From: Desmonostoc geniculatum HA4340-LM1
Lineage (GTDB): Bacteria; Cyanobacteriota; Cyanobacteriia; Cyanobacteriales; Nostocaceae
Assembly: GCA_019359545.1 (NCBI GenBank)
Contig: JAHHHB010000082.1
Location: 1-32,621, forward strand
Length of the DNA: 32,621 nt
Direction of reading: 5' to 3'
Shown here: positions 15,810 to 23,786 of the stretch, piece after piece
How the letters are laid out: each line of letters starts with the position of its first letter
Numbering within the stretch: position 1 is the first letter of the stretch
Program-made: the position numbers and the translations under genes
The notes under the pieces: model-generated
Told to the model about the DNA's origin: nothing
The model's database searches: none
The model's input: only the letters and a program-made list of their open reading frames with translations

Positions 15810-16805
15810 TTATTGTGAACTTCCTCGACATATTTGACACAGTTCGATGACTTTAGTTTGGAGTGTTGACATTTCTGATGCTCCTTGTTTAAGACTTACT
15901 TCTAACTCTAGTAGTTGGGGTAAGCAAGAAATTAACTGGTGTACAGAAAGGAGCCTAATTTCTTGCTGCAAGAAGTAGATGCGTTTGGGGTTACCGATAT
16001 CAGCAGCAATAGCGATCGCTTGTTGATTTCGCTCACCACTTTCCATCATAATCTTTACCCATAGCCAGGTGCGAAATTGTCCAATTAATGTAGCCACTAT
16101 CCGTAATCCCGGCTCAGAAGCATTGATGAGATCGGCTAAGGTAATCAAAGCTTTGGCGGTGTCTCCTGTTCTAATTGCTGCTGCTAATTGTAAACTATTT
16201 TGGGTAGTATTTCTTACTAACTTTCTAACGATATCTACGTCTAAAGGTTTATTGCTACCTTGGGCATATAGGTGTAATTTTTCCATCTCATTGTAGAGAA
16301 GACGTGTATCATTTCCTACAGATTCAGCCAGTAACTCGGCAGTTTTCGGAGTCAGTTTTACGCCAAGAGTTTGAGCTGCTTGGTTAACAGATTGCACCAG
16401 CAATTCTGTTTTCCAAGGGGGAATCAGTGGAAATTCTCGGAACTCGGTAGCAAATTGTTTTAATAGTTTCGTAGACTTGAGGCGTTCATCCGGTTTGTTA
16501 CGGCTGGTGAGTAATAAAAAAGAGTTTTCGGGAATCACTGGTAGCGATCGCCCTAATTCTGCCAACACATTCTCTGGACAGTGCTGGCAAACAGTAGTAT
16601 TAATCAGCCATACCAAACGCCCACCAGCGCCAAAAGTTGGCGTCATCACCTGATTTAACGCCTCAATTGCAGCATCAGCTCGATCTGGTGGAAATGAAGT
16701 GTAGTTAAAACTCATCCATTGGGGATCGAGGACGCGATCGCGCAGCATAGCGATCGCTTTTTCCATAGCAAAATCATCCTCACCCCAGTAAACGTAGATT
16801 GGCAT
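15810..16805 (-). CDS. holA: DNA polymerase III delta subunit
   Basis: 331 residues, normal length for the clamp-loader delta subunit that opens the beta sliding clamp. It begins PIYVYWGEDDFAMEKAIAML, the family's first strand and the remnant of the AAA+ fold. The middle has NSFLLLTSRNKPDERLKSTK and the C-terminal collar domain contains NDTRLLYNEMEKLHLYA. The start at 16805 is preferred to one 41 codons upstream because AGGAGG lies 7 bases before it and because the extra codons are derived from the ATGCCC repeat. It stands alone on this strand. Confidence 0.9.
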   Translation of the reverse strand: MPIYVYWGEDDFAMEKAIAMLRDRVLDPQWMSFNYTSFPPDRADAAIEALNQVMTPTFGAGGRLVWLINTTVCQHCPENVLAELGRSLPVIPENSFLLLTSRNKPDERLKSTKLLKQFATEFREFPLIPPWKTELLVQSVNQAAQTLGVKLTPKTAELLAESVGNDTRLLYNEMEKLHLYAQGSNKPLDVDIVRKLVRNTTQNSLQLAAAIRTGDTAKALITLADLINASEPGLRIVATLIGQFRTWLWVKIMMESGERNQQAIAIAADIGNPKRIYFLQQEIRLLSVHQLISCLPQLLELEVSLKQGASEMSTLQTKVIELCQICRGSSQ

Positions 16806-16825
16806 AGAATAACCTCCTAATGGGG

Positions 16826-16985
16826 GGCATAGGGTATTGGGCATTGGGCATTGGGCAGGTAGCCAAACTGGATTCACGAGTATCAAAGACTCATCGGCGA
16901 GTATCAAAGATTCATTTTTGCATTCCACAAAATATATTTCTCCTGCCCCATACCCAATGCCCTATGCCCAATGCCCCATTCCCAA
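16826..16985. repeat. Inverted ATGCCC/GGGCAT STRR around a short direct repeat
   Basis: GGGCATTGGGCATTGGGCA on the left and CCCAATGCCCTATGCCCAAT on the right are mutually inverse. Between them CGAGTATCAAAGACTCATCG is repeated with minor change (CGAGTATCAAAGATTCAT). The block separates divergent holA and the 2H-like gene. Confidence 0.75.
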
Positions 16986-17068
16986 AAACTAAATACTTTT
17001 GAAATCATTCTCTTAATCCGGAAAATTTTCCCTAAAATCTATCAAGTGAGAGCGTGAGGCTATGAAGA

Positions 17069-17857
17069 TTGGACGACAACTATCAAACTTACTTAAATCG
17101 GTTAGCACGGCTGACGTTGCCAGAAGCCTACAAATCCCAAGCCCAGCATATCCAGGAATCTTCTAAATTCCAGGCAAATTCTGGGGTGAGACAAGCAGCG
17201 TCCTTTCCTGGCTATACGTTAATTACGCCGCCTGCTGAAGAAGAATCGAAAAACTCTGCTTTCTATGAACAATTACAGACTTACCAACAGGGACTTTTGG
17301 ACTTACCTGTAAACCGTGATTTGATTGTGCCCGTACCTCCTGGTAGCTTTCATCTGACTTTAGCTGATTTAATTTGGGACAGTGCTTTCCTTGACGCCTG
17401 CCAAAAAAATCCCAAATTCGATCAAGAGTTACACTCTTGTTTAGGCGGAATATTCCAGCAATATCAACAATTGATGACAAACAGGAATCATCCTATTCAA
17501 TGGCAAATGCTGGGATTAATACTGATGCCAAGAGCTGTAGCAGTTTGTTTAGTACCTCAAGATGAACGCTGCTATGACGAAATTATTCAATTTCGCCGAA
17601 CAATTTATCAAAACCCGAAGTTAATGGCTTTGGGTATTGAGCAGCACTATCACTTTACAGCGCATATTACATTAGCCTATTTTGGGGAAATTCCATCTGA
17701 CTTAGACCGCACAAACTTCAGCACGATGCTTTCTGGCTTAAATCAACAATTGTTGTTGATTTTGCCAGAATTTTTGATCGATCGCGTTGAATTGCGGAAG
17801 TTTGACGACATGACGCGCTATTATCGTGAACCAGATTGGCCGGTTTTAGAATTTTGA
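17069..17857 (+). CDS. 2H phosphoesterase-like protein (DUF1868-like)
   Basis: 262 residues, soluble. Two HxT motifs typical of the 2H phosphoesterase superfamily are visible: FHLTLADL (His95-Leu-Thr97) and AHITLAYFG (His199-Ile-Thr201). Members hydrolyse cyclic nucleotides or RNA 2',3'-cyclic ends; the actual substrate here is unknown. The only possible start near the fold is TTG at 17069: an in-frame stop (TGA, 17063-17065) lies two codons upstream, and GTGAGG precedes it at 17055-17060. The overlapping ATG at 17062 is in another frame. A DUF1868 assignment is from memory of the family and less sure than the 2H call. Confidence 0.75.
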   Translation: MDDNYQTYLNRLARLTLPEAYKSQAQHIQESSKFQANSGVRQAASFPGYTLITPPAEEESKNSAFYEQLQTYQQGLLDLPVNRDLIVPVPPGSFHLTLADLIWDSAFLDACQKNPKFDQELHSCLGGIFQQYQQLMTNRNHPIQWQMLGLILMPRAVAVCLVPQDERCYDEIIQFRRTIYQNPKLMALGIEQHYHFTAHITLAYFGEIPSDLDRTNFSTMLSGLNQQLLLILPEFLIDRVELRKFDDMTRYYREPDWPVLEF

Positions 17858-17959
17858 CCCCAGACAAGTATTTTTCAACAAATAAACTTGTCTTGAAAAT
17901 AGGGTATTGGGCATTGGGCACTGGGCATTGTAAGAGAGACATTGTGAGTTTTTGACTAT

Positions 17960-17987
17960 GGTGCGTTAGCCTTTGGCATAACGCACC
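17960..17987. repeat. GGTGCGTTA palindrome, single copy
   Basis: GGTGCGTTA (17960-17968) and TAACGCACC (17979-17987) form perfect 9-base arms. This is the same family as the double palindromes at 131-204 and 29791-29858. It may end transcription of the 2H-like gene. An ATGCCC-type STRR lies just before it (17900-17930). Confidence 0.8.
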
Positions 17988-17998
17988 GCTTTATTTAA

Positions 17999-18120
17999 TA
18001 TTATGTCCGGCTAATCACTTATGATTACCCGATCTGTGCAAAAATCCCAAAAGCCTTTTCCCCTAGTCTCCTATTCCCCTGCCCTCTAAATCATAAGTCT
18101 TTAACAGGACAGGATATAAC
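17999..18120. mobile_element. MITE of the ATATC...ACTTAT family, copy 3
   Basis: The left end TATTATGTCCGGCTAATCAC leads to ACTTATGATT. The right end in reverse complement is GTTATATCCTGTCCTGTTAA then AGACTTATGATT. The interior shares GATCTGTGCAAAAA and CCCAAAAGCC with copy 2 at 9235-9367. It is non-coding and lies between convergent genes. Confidence 0.75.
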
Positions 18121-18181
18121 TTGTATAGCAGTCCGCGGCTCATCAAGTCCAAGCGCGTAACTTTCGGAATCACTGCTCATT

Positions 18182-19432
18182 TCACCCCGATTTAGACTGT
18201 TGAATGGGAATTTGAATTACAAATTCTGCTCCTGCTCCGGGTGCTGAATGGCACTCTAATTTACCACCGTGCATTTCGATAATAATTCGGTAACTAATTG
18301 ATAGACCTAAACCTGTTCCTTTACCAATAATTTTAGTTGTAAAAAACGGATCAAATAATTTTGCTTTAACTTTTTCATCTTCGGAGAGTAAATTTTTGAT
18401 AAGTTGATACTCTTCCTTTGCCCTTGTACCTAAAAGCCAACGGCGACAGCAACAAGAAAATAACAAAACGGCTTCTGGTTCTCTTCCCGAATAGTTTTCT
18501 AAAGCATTTTTGAATGAAACCTCAGCCGCCGTAATAACTTCTTCCCGGCTGATATCTGTAATTTGAACTGTGGCTCGTTCTGGAACATCTCCCAGAAAAT
18601 TGATGCTACCAGCTTCAATATCGTAAGTATTAGGCACTCGCATGTAATAGCGATCGCTATTTCTTTCATACACAGCTAAGGGATTTTCCGCAGTTGGCGG
18701 GCGATCGCCCAAATACCGGGCATAAAATTCCAATGCTGATTTACCATCAATCTCATAAAGGACGGTTCCCTCAGACTTAGTAATAATGCTTTTGTGCCCA
18801 ATTGGTTGCCAACCACAGGCAATTCCATAGGAAAATTGAATATCTCCCGAAAAAATCAGAACTGGTAGGGAATCTGTCAGCACTTTGCTACCAAAAAATT
18901 GGTACGTTTTTTGAAATCTAAACTGATCTCCAGCAGTACCACCCAAAATAGGGATTTGGGAACCCAATGCTAGTTTTAATCCCTTAAGAATTAACTCTCC
19001 ATTAGTAGTGGAACCATCTGTTATGTAGCTAGCAGGTATAGAAATGCATAATTTTGCCGCATTAGTGCTTTTGTCCATTGCTTGTTGCACTGCTTGATGA
19101 GCAGCCGTCAAAGGATCATCCTTTGCTCCATACCCCACACCAGCGCGGATTTCTATACTGTCAGAGCAAAATAGCATCAGCGTCAAAGAATCTTGTTGAA
19201 ACCCTAATCTTGAAGAGATTTCACCATCTGTAGTGCAACCAATTAAATCAATTTCAGGAAACACTAGGTTAATTTCTTTCAGAATCAGAGCATGATCGAA
19301 ATCAATAGCTGCAAATAAAATACCCGCCTGAGGTATGACACCTGCTAAATCTTGAGAACATTGCTCTAAAACTTCTATAATTGCATCTTGAGACTCTGGA
19401 TCTTCGCTGTGACCAACAACAACCTTAAGCAT
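18182..19432 (-). CDS. FIST sensor fused to the end of a histidine kinase ATPase domain
   Basis: 416 residues. Residues 1-350 are a FIST sensory domain: DLIGCTTDGEISS (63-75), ILGGTAGDQFRFQK (162-175), and the C-terminal part ending LLFSCCCRRWLLGTRAKEEY (323-342), a domain thought to bind small ligands such as amino acids. At about 350-356 the FIST domain stops short of its usual end and the sequence becomes the last 60 residues of a HATPase: KLFDPFFTTK, GKGTGLGLSISYRI (G2 box), HGGKLECHSAPGAGAEF. The phosphoacceptor histidine, N box and G1 box are absent, so kinase activity is not expected. The simplest reading is an internal in-frame deletion of a FIST histidine kinase. It may still bind ligand. 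Confidence 0.8.
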   Translation of the reverse strand: MLKVVVGHSEDPESQDAIIEVLEQCSQDLAGVIPQAGILFAAIDFDHALILKEINLVFPEIDLIGCTTDGEISSRLGFQQDSLTLMLFCSDSIEIRAGVGYGAKDDPLTAAHQAVQQAMDKSTNAAKLCISIPASYITDGSTTNGELILKGLKLALGSQIPILGGTAGDQFRFQKTYQFFGSKVLTDSLPVLIFSGDIQFSYGIACGWQPIGHKSIITKSEGTVLYEIDGKSALEFYARYLGDRPPTAENPLAVYERNSDRYYMRVPNTYDIEAGSINFLGDVPERATVQITDISREEVITAAEVSFKNALENYSGREPEAVLLFSCCCRRWLLGTRAKEEYQLIKNLLSEDEKVKAKLFDPFFTTKIIGKGTGLGLSISYRIIIEMHGGKLECHSAPGAGAEFVIQIPIQQSKSG

Positions 19433-19634
19433 TTTTATATTCCTATTCTGAGTTAAGTTTGCCCACTTAACAGTTGCAAATCACATAAAACAGATGCCTA
19501 AATTAGCTGCGGCGATCGCACTCCGCCATGCGATACTGTTTTAGAAGAACAATCCCTTCTCAATTTCTTAAAAATCCAGGCTAAACATCGCACTTTTGAG
19601 AAAGATCCTTTATTCTATCAAATAGAAGGCTGGG

Positions 19635-20357
19635 ATGATACAACCCGAAAGTCAAAAGAGTATCACCTATACACGTGTTATTCACTTAAGCCATGTCATT
19701 GACTTGGACATTCCCCAATGGCCTGGCGATCCCCCAGTAGAATTTGAAACTGTGGCTGAATTGAATAACGATGGCTATTACCTGCGACGTTTTTCGTTGG
19801 GAGAACACAGTGCCACCCATATCAACGCCCCTAATAGTTTTTCTAGTCACAGTATCGGAATTGACCAATACCCAGCCCAGTCTTTAGTTGTACCTGCGGT
19901 AGTCATAGATATCCGTGAAGCCGTCAAAGAGAATTTTGATTATGCCCTGGCGATCGCTGATATTCTAGCTTGGGAAGAAATATACGGTAAAATTCCTCCT
20001 AACTGCGTAGTTATACTGAATACTGGCTGGCAAAAAAAGTGGTTTGATAAAAATGCATTCTTCAATCAGGATGCGGAAGGAGTTAGCCATTTTCCAGGAT
20101 TTGGCAGTGATGCCACGCAATTTTTACTTGGGCAAAGGAAAATTACTGGAGTAGGAATTGATACTCATGGTGTAGACCCAGGACAGGATAACAGCTTTGC
20201 TACTAACCGTTTGGTATTAGAACAACCGCGCATTGTGCTAGAGAATCTCACCAACTTGGATCAACTGCCACCTAAAGGTACTACTCTAGCGATCGGAATT
20301 CTCAGATTACGTGGTGGTTCTGGTTGTCCTGCTGGAGTTTTGGCATTCGTGCCTTAA
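19635..20357 (+). CDS. Cyclase-family metal-dependent hydrolase
   Basis: 240 residues with the fold of kynurenine formamidase (KynB) and related cyclases. It starts with LSHVIDLDIPQWPGDPP and has the metal motif HSATHINAP where the family usually has HxGTHxDxP, so the aspartate is replaced by asparagine and the first glycine by alanine. GVGIDTHGVDPG and the final RGGSGCPAGVLAFVP region are conserved family features. Substrates of relatives include N-formylkynurenine and isatin; here it is unknown. The ATG is preceded by an open protein-like stretch in another frame (from about 19500) that I cannot assign. It lies 230 bases upstream of, and on the same strand as, the aldehyde dehydrogenase gene. 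Confidence 0.75.
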   Translation: MIQPESQKSITYTRVIHLSHVIDLDIPQWPGDPPVEFETVAELNNDGYYLRRFSLGEHSATHINAPNSFSSHSIGIDQYPAQSLVVPAVVIDIREAVKENFDYALAIADILAWEEIYGKIPPNCVVILNTGWQKKWFDKNAFFNQDAEGVSHFPGFGSDATQFLLGQRKITGVGIDTHGVDPGQDNSFATNRLVLEQPRIVLENLTNLDQLPPKGTTLAIGILRLRGGSGCPAGVLAFVP

Positions 20358-20364
20358 GGGAAAG

Positions 20365-20526
20365 AATTCAGAACTCAGAAGTCAGAATTCAAAATTGAAG
20401 TAATGAATATTGGTGTACAGCAGTTTTCATGTGTTGCGATCGCAATCTTATTTCTTCCTTTGCGTCTTTGCGCCTTTGCGTGAGATAAAAACGTGAATTC
20501 TGACTCCTGAATTCTGATTCCTGACT
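20365..20526. repeat. TTCAGAA / TTCTGAC heptamer repeats
   Basis: GAATTCAGAACTCAGAAGTC (20365-20384) and, in the opposite sense, GAATTCTGACTCCTGAATTC (about 20495-20514) form inverse STRR blocks with a HIP1-like site (GCGATCGC, 20437-20444) between them. Confidence 0.65.
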
Positions 20527-20597
20527 TGACGATAACCTAGAAAGCAAGCAAACTTAATACACAAATTCCAGTAGATTATCAGTCGGAGGTGTTTGTG

Positions 20598-22097
20598 ATG
20601 ATAACTCCGCTATCTTGCCGCAATTACATAAACGATCAATGGTTGACTGCTGTAGAACAAGCAATTCTCGAAAGCCGCAACCCTGCTGACAGAAACGAAC
20701 TTGTTGCGACATTTCCTCGTTCCCAAGCCAAAGATGTAGATACAGCGGTAGCCGCCGCCCGCAAAGCCTACCAGAGTTGGCGCAAAGTACCAGCCCCAGC
20801 TAGGGCAGAATACATTTTTCGCGTCGGGGAAATATTACTCCAACACAAAGAAGAACTTGCCCAGTTAATCAGTCGAGAAATGGGTAAACCCCTGACAGAA
20901 GCCAGGGGAGATGTGCAAGAAGGTATTGACTGCGCCTTTTATACTGCTGGCGAAGGGCGGCGACTTTTTGGGCAAACGACACCCTCGGAAATGCCGAATA
21001 AATTCGCCATGACGGTGCGAATGCCCATTGGTGTCTGCGCCTTGATTACTCCTTGGAATTTTCCTGTAGCAATTCCTTGCTGGAAAGCTATGCCAGCACT
21101 GGTGTGCGGTAATACAGTCATCCTCAAACCTGCCGAAGATACATCTGCCTGTGCAACTAAATTAATTGAAATTTTCCAACAAGCAGGTTTACCGCCAGGA
21201 GTAATTAACCTGGTGCATGGTGTGGGGGAAGAAGCGGGAAAAGCTTTAGTTGAACATCCCGATGTTGATTTGGTGTCCTTTACTGGTTCTTCCCAAACCG
21301 GGGCTTTTGTAGGCGCGACTTGCGGACGCACTCACAAGCGCGTCTGTCTGGAAATGGGCGGCAAAAATGCCCAAGTGGTAATGGAAGATGCCGATTTGGA
21401 ACTAGCTTTAGATGGTGCAGTCTGGGGTGCTTTTGGCACAACCGGTCAACGTTGTACGGCTACAAGTCGCCTGATTTTACATCGTGACATCAAGGAAAAA
21501 TTTACTGCTATGCTTTATGAGCGTGCCAGTAAGTTACGCTTGGGTGCTGGCTATGACCCTGATACAGATATCGGCCCGATAATCAATGAAAAGCAACTCC
21601 AACAGGTAAGCAAGTATTTAGATATTGCCCGTGAGGAAGGAGCAAAAGTTTTAATTGGTGGGGAAATTGCAGCTGTTGGCGAATTAAAAAATGGTTACTT
21701 CTTTCAACCGACTATTTTGGATGATGTAACTCCCAATATGCGCGTTGCCCGTGAAGAGATATTCGGCCCAGTGGTGGCATTAATTGAGGTTAGTTCTTTT
21801 GAAGAAGCGATCGCTATTCTCAATGATACCAATTATGGTCTTTCTTCTTCAGTTTACACCCGCGATATCAACCGGGCTTTTACTGCCATGCGCGACATCG
21901 AAGCAGGTATCACTTATATTAATGGCCCCACCATTGGTGCAGAAGTACACTTGCCTTTTGGTGGTGTCAAACAAACCGGTAACGGACACCGCGAAGCCGG
22001 CACCACTGCTTTAGATGTGTTTACAGAATGGAAAAGCGTTTATGTTGACTTTTCCGGAAGTTTGCAACGCGCCCAAATAGATAACCGAAATTCGTAA
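20598..22097 (+). CDS. Aldehyde dehydrogenase family protein
   Basis: 499 residues, a complete NAD(P)-dependent aldehyde dehydrogenase. Catalytic Cys286 lies in GQRCTATSR and general base Glu252 in LEMGGKN; the nucleotide-binding segment is PWNFPVAIPCWKAMPAL. The ATG at 20598 is chosen over GTGs at 20589 and 20595 because GGAGGT ends 7 bases before it. The C-terminal PTIGAEVHLPFGGVKQTGNG then HREAGT differs from the ALDH7 antiquitin pattern, so the substrate is not given by family alone. With the next two genes it suggests oxidation of a semialdehyde in amino acid breakdown. A MITE-like element at 22160-22269 separates it from the aminotransferase. Confidence 0.9.
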   Translation: MITPLSCRNYINDQWLTAVEQAILESRNPADRNELVATFPRSQAKDVDTAVAAARKAYQSWRKVPAPARAEYIFRVGEILLQHKEELAQLISREMGKPLTEARGDVQEGIDCAFYTAGEGRRLFGQTTPSEMPNKFAMTVRMPIGVCALITPWNFPVAIPCWKAMPALVCGNTVILKPAEDTSACATKLIEIFQQAGLPPGVINLVHGVGEEAGKALVEHPDVDLVSFTGSSQTGAFVGATCGRTHKRVCLEMGGKNAQVVMEDADLELALDGAVWGAFGTTGQRCTATSRLILHRDIKEKFTAMLYERASKLRLGAGYDPDTDIGPIINEKQLQQVSKYLDIAREEGAKVLIGGEIAAVGELKNGYFFQPTILDDVTPNMRVAREEIFGPVVALIEVSSFEEAIAILNDTNYGLSSSVYTRDINRAFTAMRDIEAGITYINGPTIGAEVHLPFGGVKQTGNGHREAGTTALDVFTEWKSVYVDFSGSLQRAQIDNRNS

Positions 22098-22159
22098 TTT
22101 GTCATTTGTCATTTGTCATTCGTAATTAGGGGACAGAGCAATTGAATTGGTTTGTTGTT

Positions 22160-22269
22160 TTATAGCAGTTTCCATTCAGATGCAGTACAACATTATATCG
22201 CCAGGTGTAAGGGCACGGCAGTGCCGTGCCCCTACAGGTGTACCTCACGCTTGTCGGGAAACGCTATAA
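22160..22269. mobile_element. MITE-like element with TTATAGC ends
   Basis: The left end TTATAGCAGTTTCC (22160-22173) is matched in inverse by GGGAAACGCTATAA (22256-22269). The centre holds a near-perfect palindrome, GGGCACGGCA and TGCCGTGCCC around a single G (22211-22231). GGTGTACCTCAC near the right end is shared with the element at 3912-4021. A TTTGTCA heptamer block (22097-22123) precedes it. Confidence 0.6.
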
Positions 22270-22357
22270 GCTACCCCGTTAATGGGTGGAGTAACGATTA
22301 CAAATTGCTGTAATTAGTTGGATTTCGCAGTTGAATCAGCAGTAATTCTAAAAAACT

Positions 22358-23677
22358 ATGTTAAGTATTCCTGTTAACTTAAATTTACCTCGTACACCGC
22401 GCCTAATAACTTCTTTACCTGGAACTCGCGCTCAAGCAATTATACAACGCGATCGCGCTGTTACTTCTCCTTCTTACACCCGTGATTACCCTTTGGTTGT
22501 ATCTCGTGGCGAGGGCTGTATGGTGGAAGATGTAGACGGCAATGTGTTTCTGGATATGACCGCAGGTATCGCTGTCACCGCCACCGGACACGCCCACCCG
22601 GAAGTCGTCAAGGCAATTCAAGAACAGTCGGCGCGTTTGCTGCACATGTCGGGGACGGATTTTTATTATGAACCGATGGTGGAATTAGCAGAAAAATTGG
22701 CTGTTCGTGCCCCCTTTCCCCAGCCACAAAATAACGCTGCATTTCCCGCCAAAGTATTTTTCACTAATTCCGGCGCAGAATCCAACGAAGGAGCGATTAA
22801 ACTAGCTCGATATTACACCAAGCGATCGCTAATCGTCGCATTCTTAGGTGCATTTCACGGACGCACCTATGGCGCAATGTCTCTCACTGGTTCTAAAGCC
22901 GTGCAACGAGCCAATTTTGGCCCTTTAGTTCCAGGGGTAACTCATATTCCCTACGGCACTCACGCTAGCTTAGATTACTTAGAAAAGCAGCTATTTGGCA
23001 CAATTTTACCACCGCAAGAAGTAGCGGCGATCGTTGTTGAACCGATTCAAGGAGAAGGTGGGTATATCGTACCAGAGGATGGTTTTTTAAAACGGATTCG
23101 GGAAATTTGCGATCGCCACGGTATCTTAATGGTAGTGGATGAAGTGCAAGCGGGGATGGGGCGGACGGGTCGCTTATTTGCGATCGAGCATTGGGGAGTG
23201 ATGCCTGATATTATTACCACCGCCAAAGGTATCGCCAGCGGCCTACCCTTAGGAGCGATACTTGCTAGACCAGAATTAATGACTTGGCCTCCTGGTTCTC
23301 ACGCTACCACATTCGGCGGTAATCCCGTAGCTTGTGCTGCCGGAATTTCCACCCTGAAACTACTGGAAAGTGGTTTAATGACCAACGCTACCGAGATGGG
23401 AGAATTATTACAAACTGGACTTACCCATTTACACCAAAAATTTCCCAGAGTATCGCCGCCACGAGGTAAAGGTTTAATGGTTGCCGTGGACTTATTGGAT
23501 GAAGCAGGTAATTTCGATTATAAACTGCGCGATCGCATCATCCAAGAATCTTTCTTGCGAGGTTTATTATTACTAGGTTGTGGAAAAGCAGCAATTCGTT
23601 TTTGTCCACCTCTAATTATCGACAGCGAACAAATTCAAATCGCCCTTCAGATTATCAACGAAGTGTTAAGTTATTAG
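22358..23677 (+). CDS. Class III PLP-dependent aminotransferase / racemase-like
   Basis: 439 residues, fold type I PLP enzyme of the acetylornithine aminotransferase group. The cofactor lysine is Lys290 in ITTAKGIASGLPLG. The aspartate contacting the pyridine nitrogen is in MVVDEVQAGMGRTGR, and TNSGAESNEGAIKLAR binds the phosphate. The long N-terminus (about 50 residues before GEGCMVEDVDGN) resembles the branch that includes lysine and aminoadipate aminotransferases and archaeal broad-range amino acid racemases. It should act on an omega- or alpha-amino group of a basic or dicarboxylic amino acid; the exact substrate is open. The neighbouring DUF1338/HglS-like gene favours lysine or aminoadipate. 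Confidence 0.85.
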   Translation: MLSIPVNLNLPRTPRLITSLPGTRAQAIIQRDRAVTSPSYTRDYPLVVSRGEGCMVEDVDGNVFLDMTAGIAVTATGHAHPEVVKAIQEQSARLLHMSGTDFYYEPMVELAEKLAVRAPFPQPQNNAAFPAKVFFTNSGAESNEGAIKLARYYTKRSLIVAFLGAFHGRTYGAMSLTGSKAVQRANFGPLVPGVTHIPYGTHASLDYLEKQLFGTILPPQEVAAIVVEPIQGEGGYIVPEDGFLKRIREICDRHGILMVVDEVQAGMGRTGRLFAIEHWGVMPDIITTAKGIASGLPLGAILARPELMTWPPGSHATTFGGNPVACAAGISTLKLLESGLMTNATEMGELLQTGLTHLHQKFPRVSPPRGKGLMVAVDLLDEAGNFDYKLRDRIIQESFLRGLLLLGCGKAAIRFCPPLIIDSEQIQIALQIINEVLSY

Positions 23678-23722
23678 GCGAGATGGGAAAGACGCAGGGA
23701 CTCTCTGACGCCCAGAATAATC

Positions 23723-23786
23723 AATGACAAATGACAAATGACAAATGACAAACGACAAACGACAAACGACAAATGACAAATGACAA
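23723..23786. repeat. Heptamer repeat AATGACA that supplies a start codon
   Basis: Nine consecutive heptamers: four AATGACA, three AACGACA, two AATGACA. The last unit (23779-23785) contains the ATG of the DUF1338 gene. Each AATGACA unit carries an ATG, and because 7 is not a multiple of 3 these fall in all frames. Confidence 0.9.

Noticed and set aside
16806..16928. Longer N-terminus of holA
   Set aside because: The extra codons come from the ATGCCC repeat; AGGAGG points to the ATG at 16805.
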